DNA of 64,000 nt from Chitinophaga rhizosphaerae (GTDB taxonomy: Bacteria > Bacteroidota > Bacteroidia > Chitinophagales > Chitinophagaceae), in the NCBI RefSeq assembly GCF_003958645.1, contig NZ_RXLO01000003.1:783715-847714 (forward strand), read 5' to 3'. Under the pieces are notes generated by a model that saw only the letters and a program-made list of their open reading frames with translations, was not told the origin of the DNA and ran no database searches. A program made the position numbers and the translations under genes. Below are positions 47,354-55,902 of this stretch, one piece after another; positions within the stretch are counted from its first letter, which is position 1; every line of letters starts with the position of its first letter.

Positions 47354-47619
47354 ATTGATGTTTTTTCTCGGATCGCCGGAAAAATTTCCTCTTCCCGGAC
47401 ACCTCGATTACATCAATCGCCCTGTTCCCAATTGCTACCTGGTTCCTGTCACCTACATCCTGGCACAAGCATAACTCATGCAACATTATATGCCATCTTA
47501 CAACGCGGGCCTCACAAAATCGTATAGCTTGTAAATTTTTTTTATTCCCTTGTAATCCCTACCAGCGAAGGTCTTCGTCATTTCCGCCGGCTCATTAATC
47601 CCACGATTCCCAAAAAATA

Positions 47620-47650
47620 TTTGTCAGCCGAAATAATTCCCTTAACTTTG
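47620..47650 (+). promoter_or_regulatory. Promoter of the second initiator tRNA gene
   Basis: TTTG at 47620-47623, 19 bases, TAACTTTG at 47643-47650: an exact match to the Bacteroidota sigma-A consensus, ending 9 bases before the tRNA. Confidence 0.85.
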
Positions 47651-47659
47651 CAACCACAT

Positions 47660-47731
<72 letters not shown>

Positions 47732-47744
47732 CGAAAGAAAGTCG

Positions 47745-47777
47745 GAATCCCGCTCCCGGAGCGGGATTCACTTTTTT
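47745..47777 (+). terminator. Terminator after tRNA-fMet copy 2
   Basis: Stem GAATCCCGCTCC / GGAGCGGGATTC (47745-47769), then ACTTTTTT. About 14 bases past the tRNA. Confidence 0.85.
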
Positions 47778-47876
47778 ATAAACATCAGGGCCACACGTAC
47801 GGATATCCGCAAAAATGCACCGTCTATCGAATCTTGCCGAACCGCTTCGGCTTTTTTTATTTGTGCTACCTTTGCA

Positions 47877-47884
47877 GCCGAACT
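47877..47884 (+). promoter_or_regulatory. Promoter -7 element upstream of era
   Basis: TACCTTTG matches TAnnTTTG; no clear TTTG at the -33 place. It lies 46 bases before the era start. Confidence 0.55.
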
Positions 47885-47930
47885 CCCCGGTATCACATCC
47901 CCGAGGCCGTTCAACGAATTAAATTTTATA

Positions 47931-48806
47931 ATGATGCATCGCGCAGGTTTTGTCAATATTTTCGGGAAACCGAACGCAGGAAAATCAACCCTCCTGAACG
48001 CCATCCTCGGCGAAAAACTCGCCATCGTTTCCCCCAAAGTCCAAACCACCCGCCACCGCATCACCGGCGTTCTCACCGAACCCGGCTACCAGATCGTCTT
48101 CTCGGACACCCCCGGCATCATCGACCCGAAGTATAAAATGCACGAGAAAATGATGTCTGCCGTGAAGTCCGCACTCGAAGACGCCGATATCGCGCTCCTC
48201 CTAATGGATGGCCGTGATAACCTCGACGAATGCCTCGAACTCTTCGGTTCCCTCAAGCTCAAAGGCACCTCCATCCTCGTTATCAACAAGATGGACAACC
48301 TCGAAGCCCCCGCCATCGAAGAAATCAAAGCCAAATGCCTCGCCTGGGGCAAAGCCAAATCCGTCATCTTCATCTCCGCCATCCAGAAGAAAAATATCGA
48401 CCTCCTCAAAAAGGAAATCGTTCAGCTCCTCCCCGAAAGCGAGCCCTTCTACCCGGAAGACACGCTCACAGACCGGTCTACCCGCTTCTTCGTAGCCGAA
48501 ATGGTCCGTGAACAGATCTTCCACCTCTTCGAAGACGAAATCCCCTACCACACCGCCGTGGTAGTCACCCTCTTCCAGGAAAAACAAACACTGACCAAAA
48601 TATCCGCCGATATCGTCGTAACCCGTGAAACGCAAAAAGGCATCATCCTCGGCGAAAGAGGACGGTCCATCCGCGAAATCGGGTCCCGCGCCAGACAGGA
48701 AATCGAAAAATTCCTCGACCGGAAAGTTTTCCTCGAGCTCCATGTCAAAGTGCGCGACAAATGGCGCGACAACGATAATTACCTCCGTGAATACGGATTA
48801 TTGTAA
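47931..48806 (+). CDS. era: GTPase Era
   Basis: Ras-like GTPase needed for 16S rRNA maturation and 30S assembly. 291 residues. G1 GKPNAGKS (12-19), G3 DTPG near 61, G4 NKMD near 121, then the KH domain (about 200-291) with GIILGERGRSIREIGSRARQEIEKFL, which binds the 3' end of 16S rRNA. Two ATG codons in tandem (47931 and 47934) are possible starts. It precedes der by 25 bases, an order seen often in Bacteroidota. Confidence 0.96.
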   Translation: MMHRAGFVNIFGKPNAGKSTLLNAILGEKLAIVSPKVQTTRHRITGVLTEPGYQIVFSDTPGIIDPKYKMHEKMMSAVKSALEDADIALLLMDGRDNLDECLELFGSLKLKGTSILVINKMDNLEAPAIEEIKAKCLAWGKAKSVIFISAIQKKNIDLLKKEIVQLLPESEPFYPEDTLTDRSTRFFVAEMVREQIFHLFEDEIPYHTAVVVTLFQEKQTLTKISADIVVTRETQKGIILGERGRSIREIGSRARQEIEKFLDRKVFLELHVKVRDKWRDNDNYLREYGLL

Positions 48807-48831
48807 ACAACGACTTTAAAATCTGAATAAT

Positions 48832-50145
48832 ATGCCAGGGTTCACAGTAGCCATCGTCGGACGCCCGAACGTTGGGAAATCCACCCTCTTCAACCGCCTG
48901 CTCGAACAACGAAAGGCCATCGTCGACGACGTTAGCGGCGTTACCCGCGACCGCCAGTACGGCATCGCCGACTGGAACGGCAAAACCTTCAACGTCATCG
49001 ACACCGGCGGTTTCGTATCCCGCTCCGAAGACGTGTTCGAACGTGAGATCCGCAAACAGGTGAAAATCGCCATGGAAGAAGCGAACGTGCTGATTTTCAT
49101 GTGCGACGTTACCACCGGTATCACCGATCTCGATGCCGACGTGGCCGACCTGCTCCGCCGCTCCTCCAAACCCGTGTATCTCGCCGTTAACAAGGTAGAC
49201 AACCACGAACGCCAGCTCGAAGCCGCCGAATTCTATTCCATGGGCTTCGAAAACATACACTTCCTTTCTTCCATGACCGGCAGCGGCACGGGCGAACTGC
49301 TCGACGATATCGCCGCCCTCATCCCCGAAGAAGAACAGGCGACGAACGAAAACGACGGCATCCCCAAGATCGCCATCATCGGCCAGCCGAACGTGGGTAA
49401 ATCCTCGCTCCTCAACGCCCTCGTCGGCGAAGAACGCAACATCGTTTCCGACATCGCCGGCACCACACGCGATACCATCCATACCCGCTACCGCCTGTTC
49501 CAGAAGGATTTCATGCTGATCGACACGGCCGGTATCCGCCGGAAAGCCAAAGTGCACGAAGATCTAGAGTTCTACTCCGTGATCCGCGCCATCAAGGCGC
49601 TGGACGAAGCCGACGTATGCCTCCTCATCCTCGACGCCGAAAAAGGCATCGCAGGACAGGACCTCAGCATCTTCAGCCTCGCCGCCCGCAAAGGGAAAGG
49701 CCTGGTGATTTTCGTGAATAAATGGGATTTGGTGGATAAACAAACCAACACCGCCCGCGACTACGAAAAGGCACTGCGCGAGCGCATCGCACCGTTTTCC
49801 GACGTGCCCATCATCTTCGGTTCCGTGATCGAGAAGCAACGCATCTTCAAAGCCGTAGAAACTGCATTGGAGGTATACGACAACCGCCAGCGCAAGGTGC
49901 AAACCTCGGTGTTGAACGATATCATGCTCAAGGCGATCGAAGCGCACCGTCCGCCGGTGGTTCGCGGCACGGCCATCAAAATCAAGTACGTGACGCAGCT
50001 GCCCACGCATACACCGGCCTTCGCGTTTTTTGCGAATTTGCCCGACGATATCAAAACACCGTATAAAAATTACCTGGAGAACAAACTCCGCGAAAACTTT
50101 AATTTCCAGGGGGTTCCGATCCGGATTTTCTTCCGGAAGAAGTAA
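48832..50145 (+). CDS. der: GTPase Der (EngA)
   Basis: Double-GTPase for 50S ribosome assembly. 437 residues. First G domain GRPNVGKST (10-18), with DTGG and NKVD; second G domain GQPNVGKSS (near 183), DTAGIRRK and NKWD; C-terminal KH-like domain from about 355, ending KIKYVTQLPTHTPAFAFFANLP and RIFFRKK. Length and order are typical. Likely co-transcribed with era. Confidence 0.96.
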   Translation: MPGFTVAIVGRPNVGKSTLFNRLLEQRKAIVDDVSGVTRDRQYGIADWNGKTFNVIDTGGFVSRSEDVFEREIRKQVKIAMEEANVLIFMCDVTTGITDLDADVADLLRRSSKPVYLAVNKVDNHERQLEAAEFYSMGFENIHFLSSMTGSGTGELLDDIAALIPEEEQATNENDGIPKIAIIGQPNVGKSSLLNALVGEERNIVSDIAGTTRDTIHTRYRLFQKDFMLIDTAGIRRKAKVHEDLEFYSVIRAIKALDEADVCLLILDAEKGIAGQDLSIFSLAARKGKGLVIFVNKWDLVDKQTNTARDYEKALRERIAPFSDVPIIFGSVIEKQRIFKAVETALEVYDNRQRKVQTSVLNDIMLKAIEAHRPPVVRGTAIKIKYVTQLPTHTPAFAFFANLPDDIKTPYKNYLENKLRENFNFQGVPIRIFFRKK

Positions 50146-50171
50146 TTTCCCCGTATTATATTAAAATTTAT

Positions 50172-50201
50172 TTTGTAATACAGGAATTTTGAATACCTTT
50201 G
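50172..50201 (+). promoter_or_regulatory. Sigma-A type promoter of the first mini-lipoprotein gene
   Basis: TTTG at 50172-50175, 18 bases, TACCTTTG at 50194-50201. The gene starts 25 bases downstream. Confidence 0.75.
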
Positions 50202-50225
50202 CGGCGTTTTAAAACAAACATCAAC

Positions 50226-50432
50226 ATGAAAAAATTATTCGTACTCGCTATCGCTGTTGGCGCATTCGTAGCTTGCAACAACGCTGCTACCACTTCTAAC
50301 GACTCTACCACCGTAGCTACCGATTCTCCGGCTGTTGCTCCCGTAACTGACTCTGCTGCAATCGTAGCTGATTCCGTTGCTGTTACTGCTGACTCTGCTG
50401 CTGTAGCTGCTGATAGCACTCACAAACACTAA
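50226..50432 (+). CDS. Small Ala/Val/Thr/Ser/Asp-rich lipoprotein 1
   Basis: 68 residues: signal MKKLFVLAIAVGAFVAC with lipobox FVAC-N (Cys17), then a low-complexity tail (TTSNDSTTVATDS, then repeats of DSAA / ADSVAV / ADSAAVA) ending THKH. No folded domain is expected. A close paralogue follows at 50548. Own sigma-A promoter and strong terminator. Such short lipoproteins occur widely in Chitinophagaceae, without known role. ATG 50226 begins the signal peptide; ATG 50199 would add an unlikely basic leader. Confidence 0.72.
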   Translation: MKKLFVLAIAVGAFVACNNAATTSNDSTTVATDSPAVAPVTDSAAIVADSVAVTADSAAVAADSTHKH

Positions 50433-50455
50433 TTAGCGTTTGATGAAAGTATATG

Positions 50456-50489
50456 GTCCTTCCGGTGCAAACCGGAAGGACTTTTTTTT
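50456..50489 (+). terminator. Terminator after mini-lipoprotein 1
   Basis: Perfect 10-base-pair stem GTCCTTCCGG / CCGGAAGGAC, loop TGCAAA, followed by eight T. Confidence 0.9.
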
Positions 50490-50492
50490 GTT

Positions 50493-50507
50493 TGGCACAG
50501 TCATTGC
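50493..50507 (+). promoter_or_regulatory. Sigma-54-type promoter of mini-lipoprotein 2
   Basis: TGGCAC (50493-50498) and TTGC (50504-50507) with the exact GG-N10-GC spacing of -24/-12 promoters. The gene starts 40 bases on. No TAnnTTTG element is near. A sister site precedes the next gene but one. Confidence 0.6.
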
Positions 50508-50547
50508 GCGGATAGGGGAGTATTAAACCATCAAAACCATATCTCAG

Positions 50548-50760
50548 ATGAAAAAGTTATTCCTGCTCGCATTCGCCGCCGGACTTTTCGCGGCCTGCAA
50601 CAACAACGCATCCAACAACACCGATTCTACTGCTGTTCCGACCGATTCTCCGGCAATGGAAGAACCGACGCTCACGCCGCCGGACACTTCCATGCAGGCC
50701 ACCGACTCTACCAGCCTGACGCCCGCACCGGCCACCGACAGTGCTGCACCGAAGCAATAG
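50548..50760 (+). CDS. Small Thr/Ser/Pro/Ala-rich lipoprotein 2
   Basis: 70 residues: signal MKKLFLLAFAAGLFAAC, lipobox FAAC-N (Cys17), then NNNASNNTDSTAVPTDSPA and a Pro/Thr/Asp-rich tail. A paralogue of the gene 116 bases upstream: same signal, same DSTAVxTDSPA block. It sits behind a sigma-54-like site and before a terminator of the same sequence type as that of its paralogue. Function unknown. Confidence 0.7.
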   Translation: MKKLFLLAFAAGLFAACNNNASNNTDSTAVPTDSPAMEEPTLTPPDTSMQATDSTSLTPAPATDSAAPKQ

Positions 50761-50785
50761 TTTCGCATGTTGAAAACGCATATGG

Positions 50786-50816
50786 ATCCTTCCGGCAATG
50801 AGCCGGGAGGATTTTT
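50786..50816 (+). terminator. Terminator after mini-lipoprotein 2
   Basis: Stem ATCCTTCCGGC / GCCGGGAGGAT (one G-T), loop AATGA, then TTTT. It is a sequence relative of the terminator at 50456. Confidence 0.85.
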
Positions 50817-50822
50817 GCTGTT

Positions 50823-50837
50823 TGGCACAGCAATTGT
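50823..50837 (+). promoter_or_regulatory. Sigma-54-type promoter of the coiled-coil exported protein gene
   Basis: TGGCAC (50823-50828) and TTGT (50834-50837), GG-N10-GT. The preceding bases TTTGGCACAG are identical to those of the site at 50493, so the two regions share an origin. The gene starts 33 bases on. Confidence 0.55.
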
Positions 50838-50869
50838 TCAGATGGGGAACTAATTAACCGGAACGAGCA

Positions 50870-51412
50870 ATGAAACGAAGCCTGATAACGATGTTGCTGC
50901 TATGCAGCCTGTGTGTGTTTGCCACCGCTCAGAACGACCCCGGGAACTACGTGTTCCGCTTCCCCGGTACAGACCTCCGCGGCCTGGCCCGGCTCCCGCA
51001 ATCCACGCGCGACAGCATCCTTACGGCCTTCTCCCGGTTCAACCCCGCCACGCTCGATTTCTCGCAAGCTTCCCCGCAACACGGCGCCGCACTGCGTTCC
51101 GTGCTCATGGATATGATGGAAACGGTACGCACCGTCATCCGCGACCCTTCTGCTGCCGGTGAAATGGACCGCAAAATGACCTTTCTCCAGAAGAAAATGG
51201 ACGAAGTCCAGGAAAATATCATCGAGGAAGATGCACTCAAACAGCTGAAGCAGGCCTACGAAGACGATCGCGCCCGCCGCACCCGCGAATTCGAATTGCG
51301 ATCTTACAGCAACGGCCGGGAGCAGAAAATGGCCAAACGCCAGCTGGAACAGGAGTTGCGCGATCTCCGCAAAGATTACGAAGAGGAACGGGCGCGGGTC
51401 CGGCATCGTTGA
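50870..51412 (+). CDS. Exported coiled-coil protein of unknown function
   Basis: 180 residues. Signal peptide MKRSLITMLLLCSLCVFATAQ (cut near 21). The first third of the mature part is mixed; residues about 95-180 are a highly charged helix (KKMDEVQENIIEEDALKQL onwards to EERARVRHR) with Glu/Arg/Lys spacing typical of coiled coil. No known family. Upstream is a sigma-54-like site, so it may share regulation with the second mini-lipoprotein. The gene following (51494) is on the same strand. Confidence 0.65.
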   Translation: MKRSLITMLLLCSLCVFATAQNDPGNYVFRFPGTDLRGLARLPQSTRDSILTAFSRFNPATLDFSQASPQHGAALRSVLMDMMETVRTVIRDPSAAGEMDRKMTFLQKKMDEVQENIIEEDALKQLKQAYEDDRARRTREFELRSYSNGREQKMAKRQLEQELRDLRKDYEEERARVRHR

Positions 51413-51493
51413 TTCCCCCTTTTATGTCATAGGCCCGGTGCCGGGAAACCCTTATTTTTAGGTCAGAATACCCTATAACCGAACCGTACGCCT

Positions 51494-51913
51494 ATGAAAT
51501 CCGCACCCTTCTGGTATGCCTTGCGCATATGGCTGGCCAGTGTGGCCATTTCGCCGCTGATCTTCATCATAACTATTTTCGACCGCATGCCCGGCAGCAT
51601 CCTGCTCGATTTTTTGCTGTCGCTACTGTTGCTCGCCGTGTCATTGCTATTCGGGCTCCCGTCGCTATTCGTTTTCGGATGGTTGATGGCGCGCAAATTC
51701 TCCACCGGGGCCAGCGAGCAAGAGCTGAGAAGCTACGCGTCGCGCTGCGCACCGTTCGTATTGGCGTTTAACTTTCTGATGCTGTGGGTGATTTTACGGT
51801 CAGACGTGCTCGCCGATCCCTGGTTTTACCTGCGGCTGGTAGGCGTGTACCTGCTCACGACCCTGTTTTGCATCCGGTACATCCGCTTGCTGGGAATCAA
51901 TGGTCTGCGCTGA
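51494..51913 (+). CDS. Small four-helix membrane protein of unknown function
   Basis: 139 residues with about four hydrophobic segments (12-33, 38-62, 83-102 and 112-130) and few charged residues between them. I do not recognise a family. ATG 51494 starts at MKSAPFWYALRIWLASVAIS. It lies 82 bases after the coiled-coil gene and is convergent with the next membrane gene. Confidence 0.55.
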   Translation: MKSAPFWYALRIWLASVAISPLIFIITIFDRMPGSILLDFLLSLLLLAVSLLFGLPSLFVFGWLMARKFSTGASEQELRSYASRCAPFVLAFNFLMLWVILRSDVLADPWFYLRLVGVYLLTTLFCIRYIRLLGINGLR

Positions 51914-51928
51914 TGATGGCGGTCTGCG

Positions 51929-52333
51929 CTAACGTTTTTTATCCGGCAACAGATAGAAAATGATAAACGAAACCAGTAGAATCAAACCGGATAGCGTCAG
52001 GTAATACATCATCGTACTGCAAAATAAATGCATGCCGGGGATTTTATGTCTTTCCGGCCTTAAATTTTTTGGCTGCAATACGTCCCGTTTGGAACAGCAA
52101 GAAAAGTATACCGCCCGGGTAGGTCGGGCTGATGCCAGCGCCAGCCAAGGGATGCGTGTACCAAACCGGAACTGCTGTTGCCGGAGGAGCTGCAAAATCA
52201 CCATCAAATGGAAAACGGGGAACAGGCCCAGGCAGGCTATCGGTAAAATGTCGGCATTCGGCCAGTGTTGAATTTTGAAAATGGCGCCGAAGAACAGGGC
52301 GATCATGGAGAGGACAAGGCAAAGGATTTTCAT
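51929..52333 (-). CDS. Small membrane protein, GldL-like N-terminus
   Basis: 134 residues. The N-terminal stretch KILCLVLSMIALFFGAIFKIQHWPNADIL resembles the paired helices with the GAxFKIxHWP turn seen in GldL and related Bacteroidota membrane proteins. A second hydrophobic stretch follows (LPIACLGLFPVFHLMVILQLL), then a polar part, and a C-terminal segment LSGLILLVSFIIFYLLPDKKR. The polar middle looks poorly conserved, so a fused or degraded reading is possible. Its start overlaps the stop of a 27-codon frame upstream by 4 bases. Confidence 0.5.
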   Translation of the reverse strand: MKILCLVLSMIALFFGAIFKIQHWPNADILPIACLGLFPVFHLMVILQLLRQQQFRFGTRIPWLALASARPTRAVYFSCCSKRDVLQPKNLRPERHKIPGMHLFCSTMMYYLTLSGLILLVSFIIFYLLPDKKR

Positions 52334-52413
52334 GGCTGCTTTTTCTTTTTGTCAGGCAGCAGGACGTAAATAAGGTAAATCGCGAATAGGATGCGAATGA
52401 TATAGGGGGACAT
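52330..52413 (-). CDS. Possible 27-residue membrane peptide
   Basis: A short frame, MSPYIIRILFAIYLIYVLLPDKKKKQP in two parts: a single hydrophobic helix (about 4-19) and a basic tail. It ends in ATGA, overlapping the start of the next gene, which is typical of coupled translation. Its tail VLLPDKKKK matches the end YLLPDKKR of that next protein, hinting at a duplicated tail segment. Direct evidence for translation is lacking. Confidence 0.3.
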   Translation of the reverse strand: MSPYIIRILFAIYLIYVLLPDKKKKQP

Positions 52414-52429
52414 GCTGGCAAATTACGAA

Positions 52430-52464
52430 AAAAGCCGGAGAGGAAGGGTTCCGCTCCGGCTTTT
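52430..52464 (-). terminator. Bidirectional terminator after ctpA
   Basis: Stem AAAAGCCGGAG / CTCCGGCTTTT (52430-52440 and 52454-52464), 13-base loop. On the minus strand it is 17 bases past the ctpA stop; T-tails exist on both sides. Confidence 0.8.
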
Positions 52465-52481
52465 GACAAGTTATTGGATAA

Positions 52482-54095
52482 CTACTTGGTTTTCTGCAAT
52501 TCCTGCACCGCGCGGGTGATCGCCGGATCGCCGGCGTTGGCGACTTCGTAGAAACCCTCCGTCCTCCAGCGCTGGCGCGCCAGCAGGGCTTTGATACGGG
52601 TGCGGATCTCATCGTTGTCTTTCGCCGAAGCGCGGCTCATGTTCACGCCTTCTTCCGTGGCCAATGTCCGGAAACCGGCCATCATCTTATCATTCACCTG
52701 CCAGTCGCGGTTGAACGACGAGGCGTCCTTGAAAGCGCTGAACTCTGCGGCGTTGGCGGTATAATATTGATATACGAAATCGCCGAACACGTTGCGGTTA
52801 TACAGTTCGGTGAGCAGTTCGGAATAACGGGTGGTATCGAAGGGGATGAAAATATCCGGGGTGATGCCGCCGCCGCCGTAAACGATCGCGCCGCTGGGGC
52901 CTGGCTTACGGAATTTAAGGCTGGAATCCACGGGTCGGATGCTGTCGCCGTTCACGAATTCACCATGGTTGTATCGGTTGGCGATATCGTCTTCATAGGC
53001 TTCACGGCCGTTTTCGTAGCTTTTCTGGATGCTCCGGTTGGAAGGCAGGTAATACCGCGCGATGGTGAGCCGGAGGGTAGCGCCGTTATCCAGCTCGAAT
53101 GGTTCCTGCACGAGGCCTTTGCCGAAGCTCCGGCGGCCGATGATGATGCCGCGGTCCCAATCCTGTACCGCACCGGCCAGCACTTCGCTGGCGGAAGCGG
53201 AACCTTCGTCGATAAGGATGGCCAGGTTCCCTTTCTCGAACGCGCCGGGGCGGGAGCAGGTGTAATCCTGGCGCGGGGAGTTTTTGCCCTGCGTATAGAC
53301 GATGAGTTTATTGCCGTCGAGCACCTCGTCGGCCAGGCGGGTAGCCGCATCCAGCAGGCCGCCGCCGTTCTGGCGCAGGTCGATCACGAGCTGCTTCATG
53401 CCCAGTTTTTCCAGTTTGCGGGTAGCTTCGAGGAATTCGGTGTAAGTGGTGGCGGCGAATTTGCTGATCTTGATGTATCCCACGGTGGGGGCTGTCATAT
53501 AGGCCGCGTCTACGCTGTTCAGGGGAATGACGCCGCGTTTGATGGTGATGTCCAGTTCCCGGGCGCCCCGCAGCATACGGGTTTTAACGGTGGAATTACG
53601 AGGGCCGCGCAGCAGTTTGCGGATGGCTTCCGCCGTGATGTTCTTCCCGGCCACGTTCACGGAATCGTCGACTTTCAGGATTTTGTCGCCCGTCAGCACG
53701 CCCGCCGCATCCGATGGGCCACCGGCGATCACGCTGAGGATGTTCACCGTATCCTTGATAATGTTGAATTCTACCCCGATGCCTTCGAAGTTGCCGTCAA
53801 GGTCTTCGTTCACCTCCTGCACATCTGCCGGTGGAATATATACCGAATGGGGATCGAGGTGGGAGAGGAGCCCTTCGATGGCGTCTTCCTGGATGGTGGC
53901 CACGTCGAGCGTGTCTACATAATTATATTTCAGGAGGTCGATCACTTCCTGCAGGGAGCTTCTTCTGTTGACGAAAAAACTGACGGAATCACCGTTCCGG
54001 GCCGCGGGCATCTTATGCCCCAGGTACATGCCCAGTGCCAGCACACCGGCAAACATCAGGGGCAGCCAAACTTTTATTCTTCTGTTGTCCGACAT
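52482..54095 (-). CDS. C-terminal processing peptidase, S41 family (CtpA/Prc-like)
   Basis: Periplasmic serine protease that trims C-termini and degrades tagged or misfolded proteins. 537 residues: one N-terminal membrane anchor (WLPLMFAGVLALGMYLG), a PDZ domain (about 100-165, with GVLTGDKILKVDD), and the tail-specific protease domain with the Ser301/Lys326 dyad in EGSASASEVLAGA and RSFGKGLVQ, as in E. coli Tsp. A CAAAAATA element at 54146-54153 gives TATTTTTG on the minus strand, a possible -7 box. Divergent from the amino-sugar kinase. Confidence 0.94.
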   Translation of the reverse strand: MSDNRRIKVWLPLMFAGVLALGMYLGHKMPAARNGDSVSFFVNRRSSLQEVIDLLKYNYVDTLDVATIQEDAIEGLLSHLDPHSVYIPPADVQEVNEDLDGNFEGIGVEFNIIKDTVNILSVIAGGPSDAAGVLTGDKILKVDDSVNVAGKNITAEAIRKLLRGPRNSTVKTRMLRGARELDITIKRGVIPLNSVDAAYMTAPTVGYIKISKFAATTYTEFLEATRKLEKLGMKQLVIDLRQNGGGLLDAATRLADEVLDGNKLIVYTQGKNSPRQDYTCSRPGAFEKGNLAILIDEGSASASEVLAGAVQDWDRGIIIGRRSFGKGLVQEPFELDNGATLRLTIARYYLPSNRSIQKSYENGREAYEDDIANRYNHGEFVNGDSIRPVDSSLKFRKPGPSGAIVYGGGGITPDIFIPFDTTRYSELLTELYNRNVFGDFVYQYYTANAAEFSAFKDASSFNRDWQVNDKMMAGFRTLATEEGVNMSRASAKDNDEIRTRIKALLARQRWRTEGFYEVANAGDPAITRAVQELQKTK

Positions 54096-54209
54096 ATGAT
54101 TATTTAAAACGTTGAGGGGAATCCACCCTTTTGTTTAACTTGTGACAAAAATAACATATTCACAAGCAAAACATCTACATCTCAATCTTAATTTCATAAA
54201 CGATCGGAT

Positions 54210-55064
54210 ATGCCTTCGAAAGTTAAGCTGGTGGCGGATAGCGGGTCCACCAAAACGGAATGGTGCCTGACGGACGGCAAGAAGCGGCAGACCTGGATGA
54301 CGCAGGGCCTCAGCCCGTATTTTCTCACCAGCGTACAGATAGAGGAGGCCATCCGGGCGGAGCTGCTGCCGCAGATGGACGATGTTTTGCCCGACCGGGT
54401 CTTTTTCTACGGGACCGGCTGCAAGGCGGAAAACAACATAAAACTGGTCCACAAAGCCCTCCATGCCGTGTGGCCGAAGGCAAAAGTGGAGGTAACGCAC
54501 GACCTGATGGGGGCCGCCCGCGCCCTGTGCGGCCATGAACCCGGCATCGCAAGCATCCTCGGCACCGGCTCCAATTCCTGCTATTATAATGGTAAAGAGA
54601 TAGAAAAGAACAACCCGGGCCTGGGGTTCATCCTGGGCGACGAAGGCTCCGGCGCCTATCTCGGCAAGAAAGTACTCCAGTATTACCTGTACGATACCTT
54701 TGACGGGGACCTGAGCTACCGGTTCGACCAGAAGTTCGGCATCCAGCGGGATGAAATCCTCGATAACGTCTACCGCAAACCCCTGCCCAACCGCTACCTC
54801 GCCTCATTCACGCCCTTCCTGGCCGAGAACCGCGGGCATTTTATGGTCGAAAATATCCTGGAAGACAGCCTCAACGAGTTTTTTTTCAATCACCTCTATA
54901 AATACCGCGAAAGCTGGACAGTGCCCCTGCACTTCACGGGCAGCGTTGCCTTCCACTTCCGCGACGTCCTCGAAACCCTCTGCAACCTCTACGAACTGCA
55001 GCTGGGAAGGGTGCTCAAAAACCCGATGGACGGACTGGCATTGTATCACGAAGATCAAGATTAA
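54210..55064 (+). CDS. BadF/BadG-family amino-sugar kinase (probable GlcNAc or MurNAc kinase)
   Basis: 284 residues of the ASKHA-fold BadF/BadG/BcrA/BcrD family. The phosphate-1 loop is [12 protein letters not shown] (9-20), phosphate-2 is [11 protein letters not shown], and the adenosine loop [15 protein letters not shown] follows. Just downstream (4 bases) lies murQ, which acts on MurNAc-6-P. In Tannerella forsythia a kinase next to murQ makes MurNAc-6-P from cytoplasmic MurNAc; by synteny this is the likely role, with GlcNAc kinase as the alternative. Confidence 0.87.
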   Translation: MPSKVKLVADSGSTKTEWCLTDGKKRQTWMTQGLSPYFLTSVQIEEAIRAELLPQMDDVLPDRVFFYGTGCKAENNIKLVHKALHAVWPKAKVEVTHDLMGAARALCGHEPGIASILGTGSNSCYYNGKEIEKNNPGLGFILGDEGSGAYLGKKVLQYYLYDTFDGDLSYRFDQKFGIQRDEILDNVYRKPLPNRYLASFTPFLAENRGHFMVENILEDSLNEFFFNHLYKYRESWTVPLHFTGSVAFHFRDVLETLCNLYELQLGRVLKNPMDGLALYHEDQD

Positions 55065-55068
55065 CCTT

Positions 55069-55881
55069 ATGGCATTCACTAAAGTCACAGAGCAACCGAG
55101 CCAATACCGCCACCTGGAAACCATGACCATTCAGGAAGTGCTCACCAATATTAATAACGAAGACAAAACCGTTCCCCTGGCCGTGGAAAAGGCCATCCCG
55201 CAGATCACGAAGCTGACGGCCGCCATCGCCGACAAAATGCTGGCAGGCGGACGCCTCTTTTATATGGGCGCCGGCACCAGCGGCCGCCTCGGCATCCTCG
55301 ACGCTTCCGAATGCCCGCCCACGTACGGCGTGCCCCAGGGGCTGGTTGTAGGGCTCATCGCCGGGGGGGATTCCGCCATCCGCAGGGCCGTCGAAAATGC
55401 GGAAGACGACCGCGAGCAGGGCTGGCGCGACCTCCTGCAGTGGAACATCACCGATAAAGACGTAGTAGTTGGCATCGCCGCCAGCGGCACTACGCCCTAC
55501 GTGATCGGCGCCCTCAAAGCCTGCCGCGAAAAGGGCATCGTAACCGGTTCCATCTCCTGCAATCCCGGCTCACCCGTTTCCGAACATGCGGATTTCCCCG
55601 TTGAAGTAGTGGTGGGCCCCGAATTCGTGACCGGCTCCACGAGAATGAAATCCGGAACGGCGCAAAAGCTCGTCCTCAATATGATCTCCACCACCGTCAT
55701 GATCCAGCTCGGCCGTGTGGAAGACAATAAAATGGTAAACATGCAGCTCAGCAACGAAAAGCTGGTAGACCGCGGTGTGAAAATGGTGATGGAACAGCTC
55801 CAGCTCGGCGACTATGAAACCGCCAAAAGCCTGCTCCTGGAATACGGCAGCGTGAAGCGCGCGGTAGAAAGCAGGAAATAA
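55069..55881 (+). CDS. murQ: N-acetylmuramic acid 6-phosphate etherase
   Basis: Cleaves the lactyl ether of MurNAc-6-P to give GlcNAc-6-P and lactate in peptidoglycan recycling. 270 residues with an SIS fold. Visible: [28 protein letters not shown] (about 61-88) with the substrate-binding loop and acid/base Glu region, [15 protein letters not shown] and [19 protein letters not shown] at 55069 is chosen because the frame runs open into the kinase gene; that start gives the family N-terminus. Its product GlcNAc-6-P would flow to nagB (5 kb). Confidence 0.94.
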   Translation: MAFTKVTEQPSQYRHLETMTIQEVLTNINNEDKTVPLAVEKAIPQITKLTAAIADKMLAGGRLFYMGAGTSGRLGILDASECPPTYGVPQGLVVGLIAGGDSAIRRAVENAEDDREQGWRDLLQWNITDKDVVVGIAASGTTPYVIGALKACREKGIVTGSISCNPGSPVSEHADFPVEVVVGPEFVTGSTRMKSGTAQKLVLNMISTTVMIQLGRVEDNKMVNMQLSNEKLVDRGVKMVMEQLQLGDYETAKSLLLEYGSVKRAVESRK

Positions 55882-55902
55882 AAAATTACATAAATTGCCG
55901 CC

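Noticed and set aside
52044..52469. A 141-codon minus-strand frame overlapping the small membrane proteins
   Set aside because: Different frame from the proteins with hydrophobic helices; its sequence is Arg/Pro/Ala-rich and without structure.
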